Below, piece by piece: positions 32,985 through 45,900 of a DNA stretch of 64,000 nucleotides. This DNA comes from Pholis gunnellus. Taxonomy: Eukaryota; Chordata; Actinopteri; Perciformes; Pholidae. Below the pieces are notes generated by a model. The model was given only the letters and a program-made list of their open reading frames with translations, had not been told where the DNA came from and did not search any database. A program made the position numbers and the translations under genes. The stretch spans positions 3,576,501 to 3,640,500 of the forward strand of contig OU342821.1 of the NCBI GenBank assembly GCA_910591455.2, read 5' to 3'. Positions within the stretch are counted from its first letter, which is position 1. Each line of letters opens with the position of its first letter.

Positions 32985-33831
32985 AAGTTTTATTAGCCAG
33001 TAGGTTTGCTCTGGGAACATAAAATGCAAAAACTGTGATCGTAAATGTAAAATAATATTTGAAGAGTTGATCTTTTTCTTTAAAGGGCTGTTGGAGCTGG
33101 ACACCGTGTCTTCAGGGTGTGGGTCACCAGTGTAGAAACAAAGTCCCTTTATTTTATCTTTTGTTTGACGCGTCCTCCTCACCTCTGAGCGAGAGCCGCA
33201 CCTCCTCCCTCGTCTCAGGTTTCAGGTCGTCGCTCAGGTATTCTCTCCTGTCCCACTCCCCGTGAATCCCTCCCTCCCTGCTCTTTGTTGTTGCCATAGC
33301 AATGCTTGGCACGAAACCAATTAACCAAAAACCTGTTTTCCGAGTCGAGCGATCCTCGCAGCCCTGCTGCTGCTGCTGAACCCCCGGTTCTCTTTTTATT
33401 TTAGATGAGGCTGTGTAGCTGTAGCTGTCACAGAAATGTGTCTTCATTTACTTCAAAACTTGACCTCAAAAGTAACAGTTGATTATCCTGAAAGGTCCTC
33501 CTCTATTGAGACTGTGGTGTTTTTTGTTGTGCTATGTAGTTTCCTTAGTGGCTCTCAAACTTATTCTGTCACACCCCTGAGCCCCCCCCCCCCCCCATGT
33601 GTGAGTGGCGTGGGCTGTTGGTGGCGCCTCTGGTTCTGAGCGTAACAGTCGCATACATTTTTGTTTCTGTATGTGACTCATAGCTAGAGCACTCCATCAA
33701 GTTTGTCAAAAGAATAACTGAGAGAGAGAGAGAGAGAGAATCCGTCCCTTTGAAAAGTTAGAAGCCAGGAAGAGGTTGGGGTAGAAGGTAACTACGACTC
33801 CCAAGGTGCTTTTGGGGTAAGAAACAATTTA

Positions 33832-34138
33832 TTAGAGCTGCAACGATTTGTCAGACGATCAACAGAAAAATAGTCGCCAACTATTTTTGATTAGTAGTTT
33901 TCATACAAAAAAACGCTGTTTTCAGCCTCTCAGATAGGGAGATTTCCTGCTGTTCTCTGTCTTCTCTTATACTAAACTGAATATCTTTGGCTTTTGGACA
34001 GACGCAATGAGACATTTAAAGACATCACCTTGGAGAACCTGGGATGGACATTCACTATTTTCTGACATTTTATCGACCAAACGATTACTCTAGAAAAATA
34101 GTTGATTGATTATGACTATAATTGTTTGTTGCAGCCCA
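33832..34138. mobile_element. MITE, 'agctgcaac' terminal repeats, copy 1
   Basis: About 305 bases, from tagagctgcaacgattt to tgtttgttgcagccca, with inverted ends agctgcaac/gttgcagc. The flanks caatttat and gaatttag are nearly alike and could be a worn 8-bp duplication. The internal ctgaatatctttggcttttg block also occurs in a second copy at 45791-46034. Confidence 0.65.
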
Positions 34139-36942
34139 AGAATTTAGCAGCTCCGGCGTTATGTTTTGTTTAATAAATGTGCTGCTGCTGTGATTCACGC
34201 CTCAGACTGGCTTCTTCTTCATGAGCTAATGGGAATTAGAGTATTGTCACCTGTCTGCCGTGCGAAACTGACAGAAAACCCACGATTCCTTAGAAATGCA
34301 GTAGAAGAAATTTCAACTGGTGGCCATAAGCTAAATATGTAATCGCTGAATCATCCAGGAGAGTCCTGTGTTGAGGATATCACGTCAAGAAAAACACTTC
34401 TGATCCCAGCGGCTCCTCGCACTTCAAACGGTATCAGAAAAACGACTCCTCTTTCTCTCTTCATCCGTCCATCTCAGAGCTGCCAGCACCAGAGAAGTTT
34501 TGTCTGTTGTTTCCACATGGATCACGTCCCCCCCCCCCGGTCTTTGCTGGATGTCCAGACTTTTGTCCTTTTGAGTTATTTTTATGTATTAAGGGAGACG
34601 CTACATGAGCAGAAACCAAAGGGGATCTGAAGGAGGGGGGTATCGAGCCGTTTAGGGGGGTATGGGGGGCGGTGCTGGATCCACACTCCACACAGCCACT
34701 CTAAAACTACTTTAGAAGTAGTCTTCTCTCTAGAAAACCGTGCTGCCTGACCTGTTGAGCCAATCAGATTTATGACTTGACTGTATCCTTACACCTCAGT
34801 GATTTAATACACAACATATAATATCTGGAGAGGACACAGGGCCTCATTTAGACCATGTATTGTGACATGCCTCCAAACCATGTCAGTGCAAGTATGAAGT
34901 AGGGTTTCTTTTCTTTCACAATCAAGGAACCTTTATTTTTAGCAGCGTGCGTGCCACCAGCGATGACTCGTTTCTAAAAGACTGACGCAGGCTTAAGTGG
35001 AGGTTGTGTATTCCTTTGGTGTGGCACGTCGTTTGACTGGATGTCTCAGTCTATCCTCGGATGAAGATATCTGATGTCGAGGTTTCCTCTAGTCCATCTG
35101 GACTCAAACTGCTGAAAAGTGCCTCAGACTCGTTTCAAGACGACCGGTGGTCATCTTGGAGGTTTTCCTCTGGGAGGGCAATGATTCCTCTTTTATTTGC
35201 TTCATTGTTTTTCATGTGCAGACTTGTGTGACCCGCCAGAGCTTCATTCAGTCACAGAATATGCAAAAAAACACGCTATACTACTGATCTACCCAGTAGT
35301 ATACAAAGTATCTAAAACATTAAATTGCATGCATTTGTTAGTGATAAAAGCTGAATAATATAATATACTTCTATGGGGCATTCTGCATAATAAGTACTTA
35401 CACTTTTTATTCTTTTAAGTACATTTTGTTGATACTTTTTACTTAAGTAACATTTTAAATACTGTATTTCCTCCACCACTGCTAAATAGATGTTAACAGT
35501 CCACAGCCGTGCTAGCAGCTCTATGAGGCTGTACTTGGGCATAGTGGTGCTTTGAGCTAAATGTTCACGTTAGACTGTAAACTTCTGCCCTTCATGCTCT
35601 TGTATCTAGGCAATAAACTTTCATAATAAAATGTGAATTCCTACCAACTAAGTAAACTAAAAACTACGCAGTGATGGAACAGAAAATGGACATATCTAGA
35701 AGGGGGAAAAGACATTTGGTCTGGACTATAAACGGCCCCCTTCTCTCTCTTCAACGCTTCCATTTCACAAGTTTGAGTCCTGCCGTAGTCCCTGCGTGAC
35801 CCTGTGGACTGCTTTTTAGGTATGTTTGTTCTTGGAAACCGGACTAATGAGCCTTATCAGCTGTGCTAATGGACTCCTCCACATCATTAAACATTAAGCT
35901 GATGGGAAGCACCAACCCAAACTCTGCACCTGCTAACCAGGAGCCGTCAGGCGGATGATTTCCACTGATGCAGCGGATTTGCTCTTTAAAAGGCTCAGTA
36001 ATACACTGAAACAGCTGGGTATTGTGGTTTTTATCAAATGTTATTCAAACAGGAGGAAATGGTGCTTTTGTTGGGGACTATTTTCAGCAGTGGATTAATA
36101 CACAGTCGCTGATCTCGTGAGTATTTCCGGTGGCGGGACGGTGTGGTCCAGACCTTTTTCAAGTGTCGACTCTAAACGCCGTTTGAATCGGGCGGATACG
36201 TTGGTCTCTATTGAGGGAAAAATCGAACGATCAAGAAGGTGCGGTCACATTCCTCAGAGTCGCACACGAGTGCATGTACATTGTGACACTTGAACACACA
36301 AACACGCACCGCAAAGTCATTACACAACGCATCTCATGACATAAGGAGGTGAATCCGAACTGCAGCTCTTTGTTTAATGAGCATCGATGGCTGTACACAA
36401 TAGATTGAGTGAAACTGATCCATCAGCTGGATCATAAAGTCATAATGTTAAGACATGCAGATTACCTCTGACTTCATCTCTAACAGCTGATTGATGTATT
36501 GTCCTTGTTTCCTGATTCACTGGATCTGCATTCCTGTTCCGTCTGTGCTCTTTCTTGGTCTGATCTTTCCGGATACATTTTCACAGTCATTTGTCGTGTT
36601 TGGTTTGTCAATTTAGGGAGAGTCACTGTTGCTGCAAATGTCAGCTGACTCGGCGTTTCTTTGCTTCTCTCCACCTCATTTTGAGTGTCTGAGGCCTGAC
36701 GATTCTTCAGTATGTTTGTACAGTATTCAATAATTCCAACCGTTCATGCTTTTGTTTTTTGATGTCAAAATGTCAGTTTCTGAAGGGCCATTTCCAGTCC
36801 ATTGTCAGATTGTTGGTTTCGGAAAGTATAAAAACCTGTTACCCATTTGTGTTCTGAACGCTTTAAAAATCTGAATTATGTCATGTTACATTTATTCATG
36901 AACTGCAACTTTTCTTCTTTCTCAGATACCTGAGGTGCCAAG

Positions 36943-39900
36943 ATGAATCGGCATCGTTTGGACTCCCAGGGGCCTGATGATGAGGTCATGCCGTACAGTG
37001 ACGACGAGACGGATGACGAACTGGAGGCAAGCTCTGAAGAGGAACCAGAAGAGCCGCCAGGAGCCCCGCCAGGAGCCCCGCTGCCCCCTGTGGAAGCTAA
37101 ACCCAGCGGTGAGTCGCTTAAGACACACTTATGACTCTTTTAATTTAATCTTTGAGTGAACTTCACACTCATAAGAAGATGGACCAGTTTCATTTTGTGC
37201 GTCGTACAAAAACATTTATTGTGTAGTTTACATATTACATTTTAGTGAAGGAAACCATATTGTTTTCTGTTTCAGAGATGGGATGGAAGGTGAAAGCCAA
37301 CGATCGACCTTATCACCAGCTGCCAGAGTTTCAGAAAAAAGTCTTCCTATGCATCAAGAAGAGCAGATACTCTGTAAGTTCTGTCATACCTGACGTAAAA
37401 CCGCTGTTTATTGGACTTTAATGCACCTTTATCCTCATCCTTGTTGGTCCTGGTAGAAACTAATCCTAAGCATATAAAGCATAGCGGACACACCCTGGAC
37501 AAAGACATTTTGTGTTTGGCATGTTTTAAATGAGCCGTTTATCATGCCGCCTATATTTCAAATCATTCATCAGTCATGAGATAGATTTTCTTCCTTCAAG
37601 GCTGTCATTGGTTTCAGGTCATTTTTAGTGGTGCAACAGATCATAAAACACGTGGTTTGGATCATATGATGGATCGGTTCACAGAGAGCAAATATAACTT
37701 TTAGAGATCCCAGATGATGATTTTTTGCCACCGATACTAATTGCTGATCATTGCTGATCCATAATGGCAGATACAGATCCCTTTTGTGGTTCATTGTAGC
37801 AGCTGGTCTACAAAGCTCCGGACGATTATTTATTTTTTTTGCCACCGTCACAAAAATCATTTCAACCGCTCTGAAGTCAGTAAACCACCAACAATTCTAA
37901 ATGTTATCCTTTTACTTTGTTATAGTGATTTTTTTCCTTTATAAAAACAAGGAAGTAAAAGATTGTATATTAGTAGTTTTAATGATGTATTATAAGCTGC
38001 TTATAGCTAGTGTTAACAGCTCATAATTCATCTCTAATATCTATTTATGTTGTTGTGAAAACGTCTCCTTCAAACAACTAGATTTATTCAAGTTTGTCAC
38101 CAACACTACATTTTACAAGATTACATGTGAACACATAATGTTATCATTTACCTTCGCCCAATACTCATTTTCACTGAACAGAGCTTGAACGCATTGTAAT
38201 GTAACTGACATAATGTAACTCCTGTCAATTTAAAACTACTGCACGGATCACAGATCAACAATAGTCCGTTACACCACTAGTTAATTTCTATCACAATCAA
38301 CCTGCAGAGAATTACACTTGCAGTAGAGAGTTGGTTGATGAGTCAACATTTCCTGGTAGTTTTTTGTCTACGTTACTTTGTCATTGTGGGTTATGCAACG
38401 GTGTTTAAGGCAAGTCTCCTATTCAAAGACTGGATAAGACCAATGCATCCACAAGTCATACTGATAGAGATTCAAACCTGCAAGAGTCAGGAAGTAATTA
38501 CTACCTTTCTGTGAGACCGTGTGATCCGCAGCTATTGCATGTCAGAATCAACCTAAAACCTGAAGGATGATTTTGGAAAATGTTTAAAAAGCAAAAGCTG
38601 AAAAAAATGGCTAAGACTCAAAACTGAGACCCAAACTCGTCCCGTACCCACGTCTTTTATGACCAGATCCAACTGATGCTACAAAATGTTGAGCCCCAAA
38701 AGATACAATTATTGGACAGTGATACATGCCAACATGTCGTGTTACAGCAGCACATACGGATACGTCCTAAAATCCGGAAAGAGAAAAGCAAATGAGTTAC
38801 GCAGATACATCCATCTTAAGTTTGCTGCTATTATCAAACATTAGCCACCATAAGTTAAAGATCACACTAGACCAAGTAACGCTGAAGTTGTACTTTGCGA
38901 GTCTGCTAGAGTCTGTTTTGACATCAGAGGGTGTACGCCTGGGTTCAGTGCGGACGTCCGCAAATTAGTAGTGACCGTGTGGACAAGTCTAATATAGATC
39001 GATAGATGGAGACTTTATTCATCCCCAGGGGGAAATTTGTTTGTAGCAGCAGCAAGTTACGGAGTAGAATAAAATATGAAGTATGGAAATGCACAATATA
39101 TACAGTACAATAAAATAACAGAGCAGATATTGAATTGAAGAAATAGAATAATAAAAAATAAGATAAAATAGAATAAAAAGTAAAAATGCAAAAAAATAAA
39201 TAAATGCACAGTATATACAATGAATTAGAATGGTATCAAATTAACAACTAGGTAAACTAAATAAACTGAACAGTAGTGCAAGGATCACCAACAACATAGA
39301 AGTGGTGGTGTAGCGATCTACTGCGTGTGGAATGCTTCCTCCTAGCAGACAGGGTAAAGAGAACTACTCTGCGTCCTTGGCAACCACAGCGGCCTGTGTA
39401 CGTGTCCCTTTAGGAGTATAAAAGACTGCACCAGCAAAACCCCTTCTTGTATTGGATCAGTGGGTGTTTTATTGCTCATCAACATAACTTTTCATTTGTA
39501 AGAGGAAGACTGTGCTATTTCTTCATTGAAAAGTAACATGGTTAAGCTTTAAATCATATGAATGTTACAGCTAGCAGGTTTGTAATTTCTGATCTCTTTT
39601 TAACTGTTAAACCCTTTTTAAATGAAATGTATGCACCATAAGACACAAGATAAGTATTACTGAGCAAACAAAAGCACATGTAAGATGGGCATTAACCGAC
39701 TTCATACTACACGTCTATGAGGGATTTTAGCCCTGAGAGAGACTGAAACCTCTGCACGAGGGAGTTAAAGACGGTTTGTAGTGAAAAAAAAAACAAGACA
39801 GAAGATCAAAGAACTGGTTTCTGTGATAAGATGATGCCTAAAACTAGTTTAGATCACAACTTGTTCGATCTTTTGAAAGACCAAAATAATCAACTTGATA

Positions 39901-42900
39901 CTTTGGAATCTTAGTGTGTGATTTATTACAAAGCGATGAAGTTCTGCTGCAATATTTGACATAATTGTTAAAGAACAGTGAGTGTAAAACAAGAATCGCA
40001 GGTTGAATTTGATGAACACCAATAAGGAAGTCAGCTGTGTTAATTTGATATTATATGTGCTTCCTCCTGATGTCACCTCTCTGTTTTTGCCTAGTCATTT
40101 GAGTGTTTTTGTGTCGTCTGTCTTTGTGGAGGCTGAAAGCTGATCATCCAGCTGGGCCGACCTGTATCTCACTAATAGACACAGCGAGACTCTGTGGGAC
40201 TGAAGCACAACATGTTTCTAAGAACGGTAACCCTTTGTGCACTCTAGAGTCCTAGATCTACCAGAAAGCTGGTGGAGTTGTCAGAGTTCCGATGGTTGTC
40301 TGTAATGAAATGCAGCTCTTATCTTATTACTGACGTCCCTACTAACTGGGCCACTGCCTGCACAGTCAACCCAGACACTTACTAGTGCTTCTGTTGTAGA
40401 GGAGGCATTTCAGCAAAGCAATACTCTAACCATGTCACCTGTCCATATACCTTTGGTCTGGGACCGTTTAGGCTAGTTCCATTGTTATTTATAAAGCATC
40501 CGATGATATTTTTAGACCGTAGTGTTCTTCCAACTTTGTCGCAACACTTTGTGTTTTGAAAATAAAACTGGTTTCCCCAGTTTGGTGTAGAGGAAGATGA
40601 TTGTCCTGCGCAGAGTCCTGAACTCAAGCCCATCCAACACTTTTGGGGTCAGAACGGTTGATGATGTTCTGTGAAATAAAACTCTCAGAACAGATCTGGA
40701 GCTGGTAGGGCTTCAGTGTCTTGGTGGGGGACACTGTGGGAGGGACGGACTCGCCGCTGAGTGGAAACCAGGCTGTAACGTACACGTTCAGATGGTTCGC
40801 CTCTGCTGCAACACAGCACTGCCTCAGTACTACCAACACCATGAGAACTGACGATTCAGGACAAATGGTTCAAGGTGCAATTGGTTTTCCCAATCAAATG
40901 CATACTGCAGGCAAGAGTATGTATTTTGTAAAGGCAGCTGCAGTATGTACTGATGTGAAACCAGGCAGCAACCTCCAATAAGGAAGTGCCTTAAACTTGC
41001 ATTCTCTCTAATGGCCAGCAGGGGGCGTCTCCTCTTGTTGCATAAAGAAGTCTGATTGTATGGAAGTCTATGAGAAAATGACTCTACTTCTCTCTTGATT
41101 TATTACCTCAGTAAACATTATAAACATGAGTTTATGGTCTCAATCTCTAGTTTCAAGTCTTCTTCAATACAGCATGATGTTCATTTAGTAAGATATGGTC
41201 CAAATATGGTCACTCGCGCTCCCTGGTTGCAAAAAACATAATGGTTGTGGCCAAAATCGGTGACTGCCGAAATGGCAAACTCAGGGCTTCAAATCTGCAA
41301 ATCAATGAGTGCCGACACCTCGACTGCGTCCACTTCTTATAGACAGTCTGAGTTAAACTTAAAAAATAAATTAAAAAATCCTCGAAATCCATGCAACAGT
41401 TTATTAGGGTGGGTCAAGGGTCAAAACTGCCTAATAAGCACTTTGAAACACATTTGTTCTTTTACGAATTTAAAGAGATCAGTAAACTGGATGACATCAC
41501 TATGACATCATCAGGGTTATTTTCTCAGAATATCTCAATCATTGTGCAACAGTTTTCACAGGTTGAGTAGTATTCCTGATGACCAACAAACCGCTCTTCA
41601 TGTTTAAAATCGGCGTAGTGCCCCTTTTTAAGATGCATATTTTCTGCAGTTTGACTCTGCACCCATCATATCATTGTTTCTTCTCTGCAGGAAAACTCCA
41701 TCAAGACGTACAAGTACAACGTCCTCACCTTCCTCCCTCTGAACCTGTACGAGCAGTTTAAGAGAGTCGCCAACCTCTATTTCCTGGCTCTGCTCATCTT
41801 ACAGGTACATCTGAAAAAGAGATTAACCCCCTGTCTTCTGATTTATAGTGCTGCAATTAAAAAAAAGGACAAATAAGTACCATCAACTGTTTTTTTTGTT
41901 TCTTTTTTTGTTAGATTATTCCAGACATTACTACTCTGCCCTGGTACACCACACTGATTCCTCTGGTGGTGGTGCTGGGAGTCACTGCCGTCAAAGACCT
42001 GGTGGACGATCTGGTAATACTTCTCTTTTGGAAAGACACACACACACACACACACTGCTAAATCCATGTCAGGTTTTATCATTGTATTTTGAGTACTTTT
42101 AATCAAACACCTTCAAGCGCAGGCTGTAGGTACACACATTTCCAGAAATCATCCATAGACCTTTGAGAGAATGCTGGCAATAGCTTTAAGAACGTTTTAT
42201 ACCAGTCAGTTGTAATTTAGCTGATGCACAAACATGTACATTTTTGAAGCCAATACTGTAATACAAAATTAAACTTATAATATTAAATAAATATTAAAAA
42301 TCAATTTCAGACAGAGATCTAGAAATCAACTGATTGCTGTTCAAGCTCCAGTACATTGCCATGTGATTACATAAGTAGGAAGTTGTCCGTTTTGTCCTGA
42401 CATCTTTTTAATTAAAATTCTTCCAGGCGCGGCACAGGATGGACAAGGAGATCAACAACAGGAAGTGTGAAGTGCTGCTGGACGGCGGGTCAGAACAACA
42501 AACATTTTCTATTCACTTTGAGTTATAAAACAAGATATCCTCTATCTTTAAATAGCGACGCCATTTTTGAGAAATGCCAGTAGCTCAAGTTCTCTGTTGA
42601 CCACGTGTTTTAGAATCTGAACATTAAACGTTAAAAGAAACATTTTGAGCATTTATTTAGCATTTTGAAATAAATGTACTTTGACATTTGACGCATATCA
42701 AATTTGTATTTGAGGTTTGTTCTTGTACAATGTGGGCCAGTAAGTGGATGCTTTCTTCAAACTTTCTTGTCCTCCATTTAAAAAAAGAGAACAACATACA
42801 AATATCGGTCTCTGCTTCAGGTTTCAAGAGTTGAAGTGGAGAAACATCCAGGTTGGAGACGTGGTTCGTCTGAAGAAGAACGACTTCATTCCGGTATGAT

Positions 42901-45900
42901 GATTCATGATCATTTTTTTTCTGGAATGTGTAACAGTAACTTGGCTGACTGACTGAAGCAGGTAAACGGATCAAATGCGCTTGTGTGACTTCCTGCAATT
43001 TCCAGCTGACCCAAAGTGGCACCTCGAAACCATGAGAAATGTCTTTGTTTATCGTTGCCAACTTTGAGAAAATTATAATTTTTTATCTAATTTTCATAGA
43101 CCTATAGTTATTTTTAAAACATTTTATGTTCACTCTATCAACAGTTATACTACCTGGTTACATCGGTCACAATAGTTGTCCTGTATCCTAGTTAGGTAGC
43201 GATAACGTGCCTAACTGCTGTAGATCTGTTCAGGTTCACGGTCAGTAAGTAAGCACATATTAAAGCTAGGGTAGGTAATGTATTTTAAATACATTTGTTG
43301 TTGTATCAGCGATCACTAAATCAAATGATCTGACGATAAAAGAAAAAAAACAAAATCTGGTATCCGTGGCTGTCGCAGGACAGGATAAGCCCGCCAATCA
43401 TTTCATTCGCTCTAATGAGACGATTGGATGGGCTACCTCCATGCGCGTCTTTTGGCGAGCACTCATTGAACGGCCCCAGAGGCATCCTCGAGCTGCTAGC
43501 TTGACAGCTGTGAGTGCTAACAGTAGCCATGTTCATTGTTGATGTTAACTTTGATGATTTTGGGCATGTGGCTTTCATTGACCGTATTCTTGCTGGTTGT
43601 CCCAGTGTTATCTATGCAAGCTTCAAAACAACAATTGCTGTTATTATTTAACAAGTAAACTGACACGTTAAAAATATAATTACATTTTGTATATTTCTTA
43701 GCAGAAGAAAGCATGACCATAATACAAGGTCCAAAAAAAGTTAGCTGTGTTTTTATTAAACTGCAGAAAATTCTGTGATGTTCAACATCTAGTGTCAGTG
43801 AGCCAAGTTCAGACCTAAGTTTAGGCCGATATGAGAACGCACTGAGCCACTCTTCTATAAATGATCTAATAATATCTGATTGGTGATGAAGTCAAAGGCT
43901 GTGCCAGGACCCAGTTAGGTTAAGATGAACGAAGTACCAGTGTGTGAGGTTGGAACAGAAGAGATCAATTGTGACTTTTGTGAGCAGTACCGTATGCTGA
44001 AGATTTATAAACCCAGAGATAAAATAATTAAAATTGTGTTGAAAAATTAGCTGTTTAACAACAACGACAGCGGTGCTCTGTGTAGAAGACCCGCTCCCTA
44101 TGTAGATGTAAACAGCACACAATATTATATTCCATTTCTGCTTAATAGATCCCTCTAAATCCTACACACTGGCCTTTTTGAAGCAGGGCAGAAATGCACC
44201 AGAAGCAGATGTGTGGTCAAATTTGAGTGTTAAACCCTTCCGAATGCTTGATGAATTGCTTTTTAAAAAAAATTTTTTAAATGTGTATATCTTTTGTATC
44301 CTCTTCAGGCTGACATCCTGCTGTTATCCAGCTCCAACCCAAACAGCCTCACCTATGTAGAAACAGCCGAGCTCGACGGGTAAGACTCTCTGACCGTTTT
44401 TTGTTTTACCAAAATCACACAATTGTTATCGTAATTTAGTGTTAAGGACACTTAGTTTTGAACTGTAATATTGAATAATGGAATACATTCTGTTTGGCGA
44501 TGCTGCTGCTCAGCGTTCTTTGCTCCGACAAGTTTTTGTTTGAGCCGTAGTTTCTTCAAGAGTTCAGTCAATACATTACGCACGATAAGAGGAGAGTAAA
44601 TGTGTAAAGAGCTTCTGTCAAGAGCTAAACAAACTAAAACCATGTGACCGGTGTGACCGTATGTTCTGTGATTAAGTGAGAAACGCCTTTTAAATCAAAC
44701 AGAGGCCTACATTTGGCTCTAATGGAACTATTAACTAGCTATGTGGCACGCAGCTTGCATCAGAGAATATATTTTTAACCATAAATAAGCTTTATTTATC
44801 TTGACTGATCACGTTATTTCCTAACATGAAGTGAAATTAAACATTTTTTTAAAATCCTTTTCATCTTAATCTACCTTTGATGATCTTGTATCTGTTTACC
44901 TGTGATTGGGCTTTCCTCAGGGCTTGGTTTTCAGTCTGTTTTGCATATGTTCTTTTTTTCCCCTTCAGGGAGACCAACCTGAAGTTTCGTCTGGGACTCC
45001 GAGTGACCGATGAGAGGCTGCAGGAGGAGCGTCAGCTGGCTGGGTTTAATGGTAGGCACGCTTCACTACTACAAGCCAAGTTTATTTGCATAAACCTGAT
45101 TCACTTTTAGTCACTCAAACAGACTTTTAAAGTGAAATAGAAATAATAAAAAAAATATGAAATTGTTTATTTAAAATAATGATGCTTTGCTGTTGAGGGA
45201 ATTAATAACCATAACCGTATTGAAAGCACATTTATTTTGCGGTATTTAATGCAGGATATTCTTAAGGATATCGGTGAGCTCGTTACCTTCTTGATAGTTC
45301 ACTTTCTAATGTAATTTAAAAGCCGCCCTCGTGTCCTTTCGTCTCTCCCGAAGCTCTGATCGAGTGCGAGGAGCCAAACAACCGCCTGGACAAGTTTGTG
45401 GGGACGATGCTGTGGGAACAGGAGCGCTACCCTCTGGACCTGGACAACATGCTGCTCCGAGGCTGCACGATCCGAAACACAGAGGAGTGTCACGGCGTGG
45501 TCATCTTCGCAGGTGAGAACCCCTCGACACGAGATGACATCACTGCAGAAATCTGAAATTTATGAAAAGAGCATTTTAGCGCTGTTGAGTGTACACTGAA
45601 GATGTGGATAAGCGACATCATCTTCATCATCAGCTCAACTTAAGTTGATTGCAGAGTTTAGAAAACATTAACACATTTATTATACGTAACAAATCACTTT
45701 ACATATGTTACGTAAATATGAAAAAATTAGTTTTTATTTTCTTTCTTGCGTTAGGTGACCCCCGATCCATATGCATATGAACAATCCACATTAGAGCTGA
45801 AACAATTAATTAACTGTTGATTAACAAGAAATGAATAGTTAACAATTTTGATAATTCATTACTTACCATCTTTGTCTGACATGATAGTAAATTGAATATC

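Larger units (their letters stand above)
28847..36925 (+). other. atp8b1 intron 1 (8 kb)
   Basis: Inferred intron between the noncoding first exon and the first coding exon. It holds short microsatellites (31289-31325 CA-rich, 32214-32268 CA/CTCA, 32955-32983 TG, 33720-33740 GA), a MITE at 33832-34138, C-runs near 33.58 and 34.53 kb, and a minus-strand exon candidate at 33183-33297. I see no other gene. Confidence 0.5.
37374..41690 (+). other. atp8b1 intron after coding exon 2 (4.3 kb)
   Basis: Intron holding a hAT-like MITE at 37626-38279, a LINE-tail-like repeat near 39.0 kb, a transposon fragment near 40.4-40.7 kb and a dispersed repeat at 40961-41350. No exon is seen in it. Confidence 0.7.

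Noticed and set aside
37626..38279. Possible coding transposon
   Set aside because: No transposase-like frame is present; only ends are recognisable.
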